From: Certhia americana
Taxonomy: Eukaryota > Chordata > Aves > Passeriformes > Certhiidae
Assembly: GCA_018697195.1 (NCBI GenBank)
Contig: CM031858.1
Coordinates: 111,661,811-111,725,810, forward strand
DNA: 64,000 bases
Direction of reading: 5' to 3'
Shown here: in pieces, positions 26,489 to 40,434 of the stretch
Layout: every line of letters starts with the position of its first letter
How positions within the stretch are numbered: the first letter of the stretch is position 1
The notes under the pieces: model-generated
Told to the model about the DNA's origin: nothing
The model's database searches: none
The model's input: only the letters and a program-made list of their open reading frames with translations
Translations under genes and position numbers: made by a program

Positions 26489-28675
26489 TCCTGGTCTCTC
26501 CAGCATACTTCTTGGATGCTCCTTTACCTTGTTATCCTCTCAAAGAAGTGAAGCTTCACTATTCAGCCACCTTGGACCTCTGGAATTTAGACTCTTCCAG
26601 CTATCCCCAGCTCTCTTATAGCTTGGGTATCCCAAACCCTGAATAGTGACTTAAGGGATTTCTGGTCTGCCTCTTAAAGTAAAAATAATTGAAACAAATT
26701 ATGAGGCCTCATATGAAGTCTTTGTAAGAATTCCAAGCCCTAGATCTTATTCCTTCACCTAGCATGGGAACTACACAGATTAAGACAAGACAGCAAAAAA
26801 AATTAATCTCTTTTTAATGTTACCTTAATGTTACCTTACCTCATTGCTTCTGAGCATCCTTGAAACTTTAGCAGAAGTACTTGAGCAGAAATTCTACAGA
26901 AAGGTGTCTGGCAATGAACTTTTCTTTCCATGTGTTTTCCCTGTGGACCAAGGTTTCTCCTTCTTTTTTCTCTCTGACTGATCCTGCAGCTAGCAAGATG
27001 CTGTGGGAGCCTGCCTATTTGTTTCTTTAGTCTTTTATCTCAGTGATTACACAGTTTATGTAAGTCTCTGCTGTTTTGAAGTTCCACTTATTTGCTGTAC
27101 TTTAGTAGTATTTTTATCTTCAAATGCCTGCACCCAGATGTCATTTTGCACACACCTCTGGTTGTGTCAGCTTGGTTGGGGAGGGTTTGCTGCTCTGGGA
27201 AAGCGTGGGTGACACAGTTACATTTGTGCCAGGTTCTTTGTTCAGTATTATTCTGAAATATCACAAAACGTATAAACTGTGCATTGCTGGATTCCCCAAA
27301 TCAAAACAGGGACAGTGGTCAACTATGTAGGAACATGTGTTTATAAACAGGTGATAAATTATATTTGTGTATGCAGAGTGAAAGATTCAGATAACTAACA
27401 GCTTGCTTAAATGCCACATAAATTTGGATCCTTCTTCAGTGGAAACTGAAAAACCTTTGGTAAACAGCACCTGGTTGGTAGCAGAGAAGAAAAATGACAG
27501 ACTCAAGAGAGCACGTGATTTTAGATACTGTCAAAGTGTGGATCTTCTCTTAGTTCTTCATCGGTGTCAAGGATGGTAAGACCTCCTGTGTTTGATCCTC
27601 TTGTTGATTCCTCTTACAGGTCTGGATAATATCCCTAGGCAGAAAATATGTTACACACTGAATGGAGAGCAAAAATGGCCCTTAAATGAACAAGGTGGGG
27701 GGCAGCATTAAGGTCCTGCTCCTTAGGAGTGTGGACTCCTAACTGCTGCAGAAGTCAGTGGGTACCTTGAGAAGCTACATTATCTACATGGTGTCTATGA
27801 AGACATCTCTGTAAATACTGTTACATACAAAACTGGTGGAAGTGAGATCTGGATCTTCAGTGGTATTTCACTGCCTAATTTGTATTTAGGCACTGTCATG
27901 TCTGGATGTTCTGCTTCCTATGGAGCAGGGAGCCTTAAGATTTGTTTTCTTAATGCTCATTATATTTTTGGAACCTCATTGATCACCCTGCCTGTTTTAT
28001 TCTCTGCTCTGGGTGATAAGGCTCCAAACACAGCTGTCTCTAGTATAGGGCTGCTACAGTGCACTATGATTTCCAACTACATTGCACACCACTGTAAACA
28101 CCCCCCCTTATAAAATCTGGTTCACTGGAACACTCAAAGCTGCTGGTTGCCAGGGAATGTTCCTTAATGAGGGTAAGGAGTACTTGAACACATCTATGAC
28201 TTGGCAACCCTTCTTGCTTTTTATAAGCTACTATACACTTCAGAGAGAAAATATCTTAGAGGCTACTTTTTAATGGGACAAGTTTACTTAAAAGCTGAGT
28301 GGAGTTGGTGCCAGTAGTTCTGTTTTGTTCTAGCTTAATATTAGCCTTGTCAAAGTTCTTATAGAGTCTCCTGGGTGTTTCTGTATTGCATACCATATAA
28401 AGATGGTTTTGGGAGCCAAGAATTTTGGCTGGAATATATATTATAGTGGTCTCATTATATTTTTCTAAAGCGTATCAGAGGTGGCCCTATATTAAAGATC
28501 CATGGAGCAAGGCTGATTTTTTTTTCTTTCTCCCTTCTAGTTTTGCCTTAGCCCACACTGCAGTCATTGGATCCAGAATGTGAGCCAATGCAAGTTTGAG
28601 GCTTATTTGGGATCCAAGGTCTTGGTTTGGCCTGTAATAAAATTTGGGTAATTAGTGATTTTTTTTAGATGATAC
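26489..28675. other. No gene seen
   Basis: Unique AT-rich DNA. An 11-bp tandem (ttaatgttacc twice) lies near 26815-26836. Confidence 0.55.
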
Positions 28676-29051
28676 CTTGGATTTTGAAAATCATCAGACT
28701 TTTGGGAGGGTGCTTTTGGTTTGGGCCTGAATGAGCAACTACTACATGAAAAGATTCTTTTCTCATCTTGCTGACACAAGCATTCGCTCAAAGACAGCTC
28801 GCCAACATGGTGCAACACGTGGTGCATCTTGTCTTGCCTCTTTGAGAAGCTGCATGTTTCATGACTGCTTGGTGCTTTCTTACTGACAGACATCATATTA
28901 GGTGGTGGACTTGGCAAAGGTTTTGCATCAGAGGGCATCCAGCCCATCTTTTGTAGAGTGTTTGTGGGGGAAGCTGGATCCTTCTCTGGCTGCACAAAGG
29001 AAAAAGGGAGCTGCTGTAACAAGGCCATGCTTTGTTTCGGAAGAATCCTGG
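28676..29051 (-). CDS. Candidate minus-strand exon with start codon, unknown protein
   Basis: On the minus strand an acceptor 'cttcttttctgtggtag' precedes 23 nt of possible leader. Next is ATG at 29028 in good context (AAGCATGG), then an open frame. It begins MALLQQLPFSFVQPEKDP and continues through a Pro/Ser-rich part (KPLPSPPPN) to a Cys/His region (HHVLHHVGELS, ECLCQQDE, FSCSSCSF) that could hold a small metal site. A donor-like AAG|GTATCA lies at 28675. Without splicing the frame stops at 28603, giving 141 residues. This reading frame is the longest in the window (about 180 codons counting upstream codons). It resembles no family I know. It could be a first coding exon, a lineage-specific ORF or chance. 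Confidence 0.35.
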
Positions 29052-32000
29052 CTACCACAGAAAAGAAGGTGTTGAGATGTGGGTGAGACTTGTTAAAATT
29101 ACATTTGGGCTTTAAGCCTATGTCAGGTTTAAGAAAGCATGGCAAAGAACCATTTTTATTCCCTTTTTTTTTTGCCTATTCTCCTGCCCTGGGTTTTGAG
29201 TTTGGTGTGATGCCATTACCTGAGAAGCAGCTATATGAGCCATAACCATGAACCCCTGACAAAAGTACTGTGGCAGAACCACGTGCTGCTTTATGTGCAT
29301 GGAAGGGCATCAGCTCAGCCTTGCCTTGGTTTCAGTGTGGTGCTGTTGGTGGTGCCCATGTGGGATGGGTAAAAGAGTACATTTCTCCCTCCTGCCCCTA
29401 CAGCAGCACTCTGTGGGGCAGTTCAGGGTGTCTCCCTTCATGATCCTCTTAACATGGCCAGGGGATAATGCCAGCTTGCTTCACTGTACACCAGGTTTCA
29501 GACTGCGCTTGCAACCAGGTTATCCAGAACTGCTCCTAAAAGCAGCAAAACAAAGTGAAGGGTTGGTGCACATGAATCTGTGTGAAGAAGCTTAATCTGA
29601 ACATGAATGGAAGGCAAACTTCCAGCTGGGCAGAGTAACTGCTGTATATTAACCCAAATGTTTATGTTATGGAGGCATGCTTTTCTGACAGGTGGTGGTA
29701 AACAAGGCTACTTAGCTCTGTAGTTTTCACCAGACCTGACTTTCTCTCTTTATAGTAGTTTTGGAAAAAAACCCCCAAAACTCAGTAAAAATGAATGAGC
29801 TACAAAGATGAACTGATGGGCCTTTTCTGCTTTAATCTTCAGAGAACAGAGACACTGTTTTCTACTGTTAAATTTCACTCCAAATTTCAGATTTTTCATG
29901 AAGTGATTTCAGTGTCCAAATCGATTAGTAAAAAAAGTCACATGCAAACTGTTTAATTGTGTTATTGTGAATATTCAAAGGAGACAGAGAGAGGAAGGCT
30001 ATATGGAGGGAAGCAGGAGGAGTTCTGGTTTTGGGCCTGCCCCATTTTCTCACATTGCTTTGGCCAAACCAATTCATTTTTCAATATTCTCAGTTACAGA
30101 GGGGAAAACAATGCCTCCATGTCTCATGTGGCTTTCAGTGTCTGTTGTTTTTGCCAAGTATTGTCAATTTCTTAAACAAAAGGCCTTATGTAAAGATGAA
30201 ATTTCTTGTGAACTCTAGAAGATGATTTTTTACCTGCTCTCATTTTGACTATTTAATGAAGCTACTACCTAAAAGTACTACATGAATCAAAATTATTTTA
30301 TTTATTTAGATTGGTGAAACCATAAAAAAGAAGCCCAAGATTCCAGTTGCATTACTGTTTATTTTTAAAGCAGACTCTGAAGCAATGAAACAAATTGCCT
30401 TTCCCATGCTAAATACCAACAGATGTAACCCTTCCTCCAATCTAAGATAAACCTTTCCCAATCTTAGCCATTCCCTTTCCTAAAATGTCCAGGGTGAGAG
30501 CTGGCACTGTGCTCTCCAGGTTGGGAACTGCAGGTTTCCACAGAGCAGTGGGTGAGGAGCAAGTGTGGAGCTGGCTGAGATCAGAGATTGGAAGGGCTGG
30601 AGGCTGTGTTACAGCACATGGCTGATCTACTGCCCTTGGGAGTGTACTGGTAGTTACTGCAGTCCTCATAAGCAAGGATATACAATAGAAGTTACAAATA
30701 CAGGGATAGTGAAGATGGGCCAACAATCTGTCGGATTGAAATCCTTGAAGGACCTCGTAAATACTTTAATGTTTACACAGGGCCTGTATATTTTCACAAT
30801 TACCTTTCCATGAGCCCAAAATGTTTTACACTGGAATGTTTTCAGGGTTTAAGAAGTTATATTTTCTGATATGTCTGAAAACAGCAGACTCAGCTTCTAC
30901 TGGCCCATTTTTTCTCATGAGTAATTAAAGTTGGATTCCTTTTTGCCCCCAAATATGCAGAATGTAAATGGTAAGTTCTACCAAAGTTATGTATTGATTA
31001 TGATCGTGGTGTGGAAAGAAGAAAATGGTTTGAATTTACAAGGGAATGTTGTACCATAAATTGGCAAAAAGGTGCCTCTACTGTATTTGCCTCTATTATA
31101 ATTAAAAAGTGATAAGAAAAATGATTTTTCTGTAGAGACATTTTTGAGAGAAACAAACAACTTTGAAAGGTTTGAGGCAGTTCTTTAAAACCCTAGGGTG
31201 AAAGTTTGGAGGCATGAAGACATTGATCAAGTATAGTGAATTTTGAAGCAGCTGATGTATTCCTCTGGTTTCTGTCACAAGGCGCTTCTCTTTTCTGTTC
31301 AAAACAAGGTTCCTGCTAGAGTGTGAATGGGACTGTCATGAAACTGGCACACCTGCTGCATGTATTAGACATGCAGTGACAATGGATTGGTTCTTAATAT
31401 GAGGCTCTGGCTCTTGCTGTGAGGTCCATTGTGAATGGGCTGTAGGGTTCATAGTGAGTGTAACACAGATCCCTTTTGGCTCATGGACAAGATTTTCTGC
31501 CTGATGTTGAAGGAAGGATAACAAATCCACAGTGACTTTTGCTGGTGTTTTCTGTTTCTGGGGAGTCCTGAGAAACCAAAAGAAGTGACTTCTGCACACT
31601 TTCTGCAGAAGGAAAGGCGCTGAAGCAGCATCTGGAACTAATAACCTGTGTTTCACAGCTCACTGGTGGGCAGCAAGGGAGCCGCTCCGGCTCCAACAGG
31701 CCCTTATGTAAAACCTGCACACAGAGATTTTCAGCTGTGGGAAACTTGAAACGGCTTCTGCTGGCCCAGCCAGGAGGAGACTGCCTGACTCCCTTTTGGT
31801 TCACCTGGGACAACTGGCTCCCTGCAAGAGCATCGCCGCAGCCTTCAGATGTGGTAGCACGCAGGTGGAGCATGCACATACACAGGAAAATCACATCCAG
31901 CCATCAAATGGGGTATTCCACTAATTGGAAAGTCTGTCCTGGTGTCTGGCCACCATTTGGCAAATGCTGACAGTTTCCACTTAAAGCCAGCCAACCTCAC

Positions 32001-34039
32001 CAGCAAGCCAGCTGTGCGGCTGATCTCATGAAGATGTCATTGAACAACCGCTTGAACTCCTTCAAGAAACGGTGGGTCTGATTCAGGCAGGCTGGAATCC
32101 CCTGGGGGTCTTTGCTGGATGTGGGAATACAGACATCCATTGACGTAATAGTTCCACCTCAGCGTTCCTGAGTTGCATGTAAGGATATCATCTTCATTCT
32201 GGCACTGGGGACTCCTTCCAAGTTATTTCACCTTAAGCTGAAATAGAGTCTCTTTGCTGTTCACATATATGTCACTTTTTCTGCTCCTATGAGCGTTGCT
32301 ACATCCTCATAAATATTGGTAGCTTGTCATCATGGTTTCCATGAAGAAAAGGGTTATTTATTAAAAAAAAAAAAACAGATGGCACAAAAGACTTCAATGA
32401 ATTTCAGCATGTTTGAGAAATGGAGTACTCTTTTTAGAAATATCAGTTTTGTGAAGGTGTTAAATTCTCTTTCACACAATTGCAAGGGAGCTTTTTATTC
32501 AGTGCACTGTGTGTACACAGAGTGACAGCAGAAATAAGGCAAAAAAAAAGAAAAAGACACAGAGTGGAGCAGTGTTATGAAAACCCATAAAGAGATGAGC
32601 ATAGTTTTGCTAGCTGCTGCCATTCAATACATGGAGTTCTGACAATAGGTGAATGGGACACGAAAGCCATGTCAGACAGAATAAGCCTGAGGAAGCTGAA
32701 TCCAGGTGTTGGGGAGAAAGAAGGAAGGAGAAAGAGAAAGCAAGTCACACACACAAAAAATCTGTTCCCAGAATTGTGGGTGCATATATTGACCACATAT
32801 CACCATAAATACACTTTCAGATGCAGAGAGACAGCAACTTATTTTCTGGAAGAGCAGAAAGTAATACCAGCTTCCAGAGTATTATTTTTAATACATTCTG
32901 CACTTGTAGTGGAGGGTCCTTGCAGTAAGTCATAACTGAGGAAACAATGTGTGCTGACCGTGAATGGTATGTAGAAAGCAAGGGAGTTAGTTAAAGGAAT
33001 CTTACTTAAAATGATGAAAATTTGTAGAAATTTGTAGCTCAAAGTATTTCTATGAAACATTAATTATGGTTCCTAATTTGAAAGAGATATAAGAGATATA
33101 TATTTTTCTTAGAAAATGGAATACTGAAGATTGAGGGGTTAAATTCCTTTTCCAAAGAAGATGATTACAGCTGGAAGGAGAAGTGCATTTGCTGGAAATT
33201 CGGGTTAAAAATGTGAAAACCCTCTATTTATTGGACTGGGAACAGGGTGTAATCTGTATCTCTAGGTAACTAATGTTGTGTTTTAATAACCTGACTATAC
33301 TTTTCCATTACAAAGTGTCTGATTCTCGGAGGGACTGAGAAATTTGAAATATTTGAAATTTTTTTTCCTCATCTGTGTTACTTTAGTTTACTTGTTTTGT
33401 AATCTATTAGACCTAAATCTCAATACCCATTTTGACTAAAACATCAGCTGGTAATTTGTACCTGATTATTAAAACATGTACAGCTGTCACTGTTCATTCC
33501 CAAACATTTTAAAGCCAACATTTTTAATATACTAGTTGGTGCTTTCTTGGGCCAGGGAGAGTGGAAAAACTAAGGTGGTTGGTGCGGTACATGAGGGTGG
33601 AGGCCCTGAATGAAGCTTTTATAAAAACTGTCTCATAGGAGATTTCTTCTCTTCTTTCCAGTTTGGATAAGGTTTTTTTGGCATAGAAGAATGCATTTTT
33701 GCAAGAAACTTATCATGTCTTTGCATTCAAACTGCAAAAGCCAGCTTAGTACTTTCTGAATTTCCCTTGAAAATTGCTCTGCAATGCTCCATCCAGAGAA
33801 GATGCATTTCCCTGTTTGTTTGGTTAGAAGCAAGACCACAAAGCATTTATTTTAGTGCTCAATTTACTCGCTTCTCTCACTTCTCTCTTCTTCATTCCTA
33901 TGGAAGTTTGTTTGAAATATTTCTTTGAATTTATATAGCTTGTACTGGTGTCATTTTGAGAAATTACTTTCTTTGCCTCTGGTTGGTTATAATGCCAGGG
34001 CAGATGAATTAAACACAAGCTTAAGTCTTTTGTTTTTAG

Positions 34040-34116
34040 AGAAGATTAGTACAGGCTTAGACAATAACATGGAAGATACAAAGATAGCTGAATCATTGCC
34101 ACTCTTAATACAGTAA
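34040..34116 (+). CDS. Possible short terminal exon
   Basis: A strong acceptor, 'aagtcttttgtttttag', is followed by 25 open codons, EKISTGLDNNMEDTKIAES, then LPLLIQ and TAA (the first codon is shared with the previous exon). The peptide is acidic and protein-like but short. No support from neighbours. Confidence 0.17.
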
Positions 34117-36419
34117 TAATCAGTATTGTGCTCCAGGGTTAGCCCTTTAGACATCGAGATAGCTAATCTGACATTGGATCCTTCTAGCTGTGTACACTTA
34201 TGCACATTCATATGCTCTCTCTTGAGCTGGCTCTGCATTACTTGCAGAGATCCTTCTCTCCTCACCATTCAGCTGAGCAGCCTTGGCAGGAGGGTGTTTT
34301 CTTCTGCCCCCTGTGAGCCTGGGTGCTGCATCATCCCCTGTGTCTTGGAGATCCCAGGTGAAGGCTCATAGTCCCCACACCTGAGGTGAGAACCCATTTT
34401 TTGGATTCTCTGATGTTTGTATCAAAACTGGGCTTTTACAGTTCATGTCTGCTGGATGCCACTCTTCAATGGCCATGGTGCAGCATCTTGTGTTGGACTT
34501 GCAGAGCTGGTGAGACCAGATGTGTGCCTGAGAGCTGCTTGTTGGAAATGAGACATTTCCACACCTGCTACTAATCATGTTAAGAAACACCACCTGGACA
34601 GAAATACCAACTGAGTTTTAGATGCCTTCAGGTTTGGGTGGAAGCAGAGAGCAGGCACTGTCAATAGCTCTGAATATTTAGATGCCTGTACTCCCCTAAA
34701 TATTGACATGGTTAATGAAGGCTGCTAATTACAATTTGTAATTTGTTTTTGGACTTGTAGTGTGAAAACTTAGTCAAGAACTATGACTTCTATGTTTTTA
34801 CCTGTGGTTTTGGGTGTGGTGAGTTGAGGCTGTAGTGGTTAAGTTACTGTTTCTATAGTTCAGTGTGGATACACTTCCACAATGGAAGTGTTTATCCTGT
34901 TTATCCCAAGGTCACATGCACACCCAAATTCCTTTATTGTAGCTAAATTTATTAATTTATTGGTAGATAAATGCCTTTGCGTAAATGGCTGCATCTATAC
35001 AGAGTGGGTAGAAGCTGCTTTTCTTCTAACTTAGTAGTATTTTATACTGATGGTGCTGGTGGGAAAAACTTCATAAGAATGAAGGAAAAAAAAGTGAAGG
35101 AACAGAAAAGTAAACTCTCGGAAGAAAATCTCCAAACATTCAACATTTCCCCCATCTTTCCCACCCCTCGCCCTCCTTGCCCCAGTCAATCTCTTTTCCA
35201 AACAGACCTTTCCACAAAGACCTTTTTATCTCTGACCTTTGTTTCTTTTTTGTTCTGCAATTTTTCAAGCATTAGAGAGAGACAATTTACCAGCAGATTA
35301 TGAGAACCTCTGAAAATACATTTTTCTTTAGTGTACAGTAGTTGCTAAACATATATCTTTCAAATCCTCTCTGAGAAACAAGTGACAGGGAGACATTCAG
35401 CTAATCCAAACAACACATTTCACAGTAAGTTCTTCCAAAAGGCCTTTAGTCTGAATAGCTAAATGTTCCCTCATTTAAGGATATTGAGGCAGTCAGGATC
35501 AGGGGATGCTGGGAAGCTTGTTGTCTTACAGTCAATGTAAATATTTGTAGAAATTCTGAAGGGAATCTGAACCCTGCAAAACTTCTGATTCCTGAATTAA
35601 CCATAAGGATTTCTCACTTAGTTTAGTGTTCAACTGAAATAGAGACAGCAAGGAGTCATAGGCCTGGTCTGTCATGCAAAGTTCCACTGAAGAGTGATTT
35701 TCAATAGAACTAATAAAACAAAAGCACATCAGTAGCATGCATGCACTTACATCAAAGCACACAGAGATTTTATAGGTTTAATTTACCTTTAAATCAGCTT
35801 AAATGTGTCTATTTCATGGGCGAGCACTGAGTGGAGCAAATCAATTTTAAATTTAATTAAAGTGGTGTTATTTTCCAACATAAAGAGGTCTTACAAACCT
35901 TTCTGTTTCCCTTTATTGATCTCAATGGTATTCTATGAACATGCTAAAAAACCCATTTTAAAAAAATAAAACTTACTAGCAAAACTACTGAATTCAGCCA
36001 TCTGTACATGATTAACATTTTGCATATGTACTATTCTGTTACACAGTGAGATCCATATTGGCATGTAATTTTTGGATAAGCTTCTTCATAGTTTGTTTTC
36101 ACTAAACGTCTTGTTGAAAAGAAAATTGGTGGACCTGTGACAAGTATGTAGAAATCTTTTTAATGACTTCTAAGGCAAGGAAAAAAATCATTTACATTTA
36201 AATGTAAGCAATTTCCTGCGATGTTGTGAGTTTGTTCACAATGGGGTAACCTTAAATGTGATAGATAGTAAGAAAGCTAATATAAATAAATAAACTGTAT
36301 TTAGAATGTAGTACAGCTATAGGTCATCATAGCAGTGTGGCTTGTTCAATACTAGAATGAATACTCCATTTTTCCAGCAAAATGAAATGTATGAAAAAAA
36401 AAGAACTTTCTAGTTTCAG

Positions 36420-36480
36420 GAAATGCATAGTGGAGACTAAAACAGAATAACTCTAATACTTGCAAGTGTTCATAACACAG
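36420..36480 (+). ncRNA. Possible non-coding exon with consensus splice sites
   Basis: The acceptor 'aactttctagtttcag' and the perfect donor CAG|GTAAGT (36481) bracket 61 bp that has stops in all three frames. It could be an exon of a long non-coding RNA or a UTR, or a pseudo-exon. Confidence 0.18.
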
Positions 36481-37559
36481 GTAAGTAATTTTAACATCCT
36501 CCAGCTTGAGATGTTCCCCTTAGCTAATGGGCCCGTCCTCTTAATTGCTCAAACTTCTGTGACCATACACAGACAAAAAAACACCACAAGCATTAAGCAA
36601 CCCCCAAAACATCCTCCTGAGAACTATTTATACAAGATGCAGTGGTCAGTCAGGGCAGTAAAACAGTGGTTTACAAGAAGCCCAAATAAAACCTAGGGCC
36701 GTCCTGAGCAGGATGGCCTGTGGCGAGTCAATGGGTAAACATTCTCAGTGCAGAAAGAAAAAAAAAAGGGGAGAAACAGCCTAAAACAGATGAAGGCAAG
36801 TCTGTGACTAAATCCAAGCAAGCAGCGTTGCCTGTGTTCTCATGCACCTTATATCATTATCATATGTTTGAATTAGGATTATGCTTCTCTCCCACCCACC
36901 TTTAAGTCCTTTTCATCATTTGAAACTTATATAAAATATGGAATGAATCTATTTGAAGAAAAGTTCTCTTGTACTGCAGGTTGTCTAAGGAAACCTCCAC
37001 GTTATGATTACATCTGTTATGGTTAGATCCTTAACAATTTATTTCAGTGGGAAAACTTCCATTGGATTTAATAGCAACAGGGTCTGAACTACATTTTCAT
37101 GAATCATTTCAAGACAGATTGCCATTCAGAGATATTGGCTTCCTACCAAATGACTTTTTTAGTTAGATCATAAGGCAGATTGTCTTTGTTCCATATTATA
37201 TCCAGTCCCATGGATGTGGTCTTGAAAGCAACCTGAAACTTGGATATCATAACTTTGGTGAAATAGCCTTAAAACTTTAACACATTATGCTACTATAGTG
37301 AATTATGTTTTGGGAGAAAATGTTCTCACATGTCCTATAAAAGAAAAATTTACACTGGATCTATTTCTGTAGAGAGGCTGCAGCTCTGTGTCTCTCTTTG
37401 AGGTAAATTTATTAAAGTAAGACAGACCTACTTGATAAAATCCAAATGTAAGCACCCTACATTATTCCATAAAAAGGCATTTTCAGCATGGTCAATGAAA
37501 TGTCCTTGCTTGAAATTGTATTTCGAAACCAAGGCCTTTGTTGCATCAACACAAGCTTG

Positions 37560-38324
37560 CAGCAGCAGTGGCACTCACCAGCTGAGCAAAGTGTCCTTTG
37601 GGAGACACTTGGGAAAGCTCGTGCTTGTGAAGGTTAGCAAGGTTTTTGACACTGTTTTGCACCATATTCTTGCATCCCATGTGTTCAGTCTAGAGGCTGA
37701 ACAACCAGATGGTAAAATACCTGGTGGGGTGGTGTGCCTTAGAGGGTGCTGACTGATGGATTGTGTGCTGCCTGGAGGCCTAACGAGGGGAGCACTGCAG
37801 GGTCTGTCACCAGAACTGGCTTGCTTAACTTTTCCATAAATGACTTGGAGGGGACAGTGGAGAATGCTTTCAACAGAATTGCAGATGTTGACAAACTAGA
37901 ATGGTCAGGGCTGGACCACTCATGCTGTGAGGCTGCACAAATGGGGCTTGTTCATCATAGAGATGAGGTGGCTTTGGAGAACCCTAGCAGTGTGTGTCCT
38001 CCTCCTCACCCCCATGACTGCTGGAGATCATTGAGGACACGGTCTCCACAACGGGGCATGATGGACAAGGAAAAATGGCACAAGCTGAAATGAGATGTTC
38101 ATACTAGGTATGAGGAAATATCTTCCCACCATGAGGACAGTGAGGTAGTGGCACCAGCTGCCCAGGGCAGGTGCACAGCCTTCATCCTTTGGAAGTCTTT
38201 AAGACCTGACAGAAGAAATGCCCAAGCACATTGTTTGAGCTCATGATTGAGTCCAGCTTCAGCAGGAAGACCTACTGAAGATCCCTTCTGACTTGAACAA
38301 TCCTTGATTCTTATGATCCTATAG
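37560..38324 (+). mobile_element. Old CR1 LINE copy with RT remnant
   Basis: Decayed ORF2 pieces can be read in shifting frames: 'VKVSKVFDTVLHHIL' (RT motif region, normally D-F-S-K-A-F-D-T-V), then 'LLNFSINDLEGTVENAFN', which matches the F-I-N-D-L-D-E-G-I block before the catalytic F-A-D-D. Here the F-A-D-D motif is degraded to IADVD, so the copy is catalytically dead. The 3' part has 'caccagctgcccagggcag', and the end 'ttgattcttatgatcctata' resembles a CR1 tail. More divergent than the other copies in the window. Confidence 0.85.
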
Positions 38325-40434
38325 GTGCAACTACAGTTTAGCTTGGTGCTTACCTGAGAAGCAATATATTATAAAATCTTTCTTCAGCAAATTCTTTTCA
38401 AAGATGCCTTGGCATTGTAACAGTCTTTCATAAAACAACTCTTTTGCCTGCTTTTTTCCTACACTCCCAAAGCAAAGTTGTTCTTTACACTGACAGACAG
38501 AAGACTTTATGAAAGAAATGTCACTGATGATGAGCAGTGAATCAGCACAGTCCTTAGTGTGTTCTTATGTCTGCAAAAGCTCACTGATGATAATGCAAGG
38601 TGTATAGTGGATGTAGGCAACACACTTCATAATCTCAGACAAAACCAAGATCACAGAAGCATATATTGAGGTGTCCCACACATTTTTATAAGTGGCTGAT
38701 TTGACAAAACATAAGGATATTTCATAAGTTTCTGCAACAATTTAGAATATTTGCTTTCCGTGCAATGGAGAAAAACAATGTGAAGACTGACAATCTACAC
38801 TCTGCTAAGAAATACACTCCAGAAATTGCTGGAATGAAATAGTGTTTCACATTACTATTATTTAAAAACCATTTGGGGTTTGTACACAGTTCACATGATT
38901 CAGGAAGTAGCTATTATCATTAATCATGTTTTCACACGGTGCTCACTGTGCTAGGTCTACCATATTTCTAGACAAAGCTTAAGGCAGGCAAATACAGATT
39001 TTTATCTGGCCTATGGAAATGGAAAAGAGGCAGAGGATGAGCAGGAATTGACTCACTTAGGAACAATATAATTCCTTTGGTGGTGTGTTTTAGACAACAA
39101 GCAGCCACAGTGGCACAGTTCTGACAGCAGCTTGTCAGCATCTATGGTTCCCTTTGAGTTTCACCACTTGTACTTCATTAATTGGTAGCACTCAGTGAGG
39201 TTAAGAATGAAAAAATCCATCTCTTGTGGATTTCAAAATTTTCTTTTCAGTAGTTGACACTAAATTCTGCACCCAGCCACTTTGATTTGCAAGGTAAATT
39301 ACTGCTCATTTTAACTTAAACATAATTCAGGGAGCTTAATTTTTTCCATAAATTGGTGATCCTGGTCCTTTGAAATGTGGCTTTGTAGCAAGATGATGTT
39401 CCAAATTTTCATTGCCTGTAGTCTGTTTCATATAATTGGGGATGGGTATGACGTGTTTTGATGCACATAAAATTATTCTGTTTTGGGATTCATTTAAGTC
39501 CTTCTCAGTTTAGAGGAAGAAATTTGTCTCAGCTTTGTAGGTGCCATGTATGAAGTGCATTGTCTTCTCAGCTCATTTACTCTTAGGCAGGTGCTCATAT
39601 AACAAACCATCAGAATAATTGGCTTGGAAAAATGACCTTGTGTCTGTCAGGAGGGAGGACAATAATTAATAACATATGGAAAGAGTTACTTTTCCCACAG
39701 GGATGAAAGGTACCATGGTAAAACAGGATGTGGGCAAATGTATGTTCCAGTTGTCTCTGTCTGTGGTTTGTGTCAGCTTCTGACTGACCAGGAGGTTCTG
39801 GCTTATGGTGTGTCCAGAATAATTGATGGGGTTTTTTTTGAAAACAGAAACTATAAAATAAGGTTATAACTAGAGCAGTTCATTGATTTCAGTTGTAAGT
39901 TTCTGGCTTACATTTTGCAGAAAGTATTGTTATTTTTCATTTCATCCCACTGTCGAAAATAGTGGGTACACGCTTCTCAATTTTGTGTGTTCATATTTCC
40001 TGAAACTTTGCCTAGAACCTGAAAATTGTTAGAAAATACTGGAAGAATCAATGTATGATTTGTGAGCTATCTTTGAAAGGACAATTTTTCTAGCTGCTAC
40101 CGCTGCAAAAAAACCCAACCCTATTGCAATGATATGTGTAAGCATAAATTTCTCCAAAGTGCTCAACTTTAATCTATTTGATATCATCCAGAATTCCTGA
40201 GGATTTCAGCTCAGATTAAAAACCTTTTTTTAACATGAAAAGTCATGAAAATTGATAAATGGACCTTACGACATCCAGCCTAGGATGACCAAATCATGCA
40301 TATGGTAGAGTTTATCACGTATCTGCACACAAGCAAGGCAATGCTTGATAAGCACATTTATTGGGTAATTACATTCTTTTTTTTTTTTTGCATTTGCAAA
40401 TAAAGAAGATTGATTTCCATCTTGAAGTAATTTA
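38325..40434. other. No gene seen
   Basis: Unique AT-rich DNA between the CR1 and the convergent coding-like segments at 40.4-41.0 kb. Confidence 0.55.

Larger units (their letters stand above)
29052..37559. other. Mostly no gene; weak exons at 34040 and 36420
   Basis: A GC-richer, CpG-containing patch lies at about 31600-32230. Its minus strand shows open, Cys-containing frames but poor splice context. The rest is unique AT-rich DNA. Confidence 0.5.
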
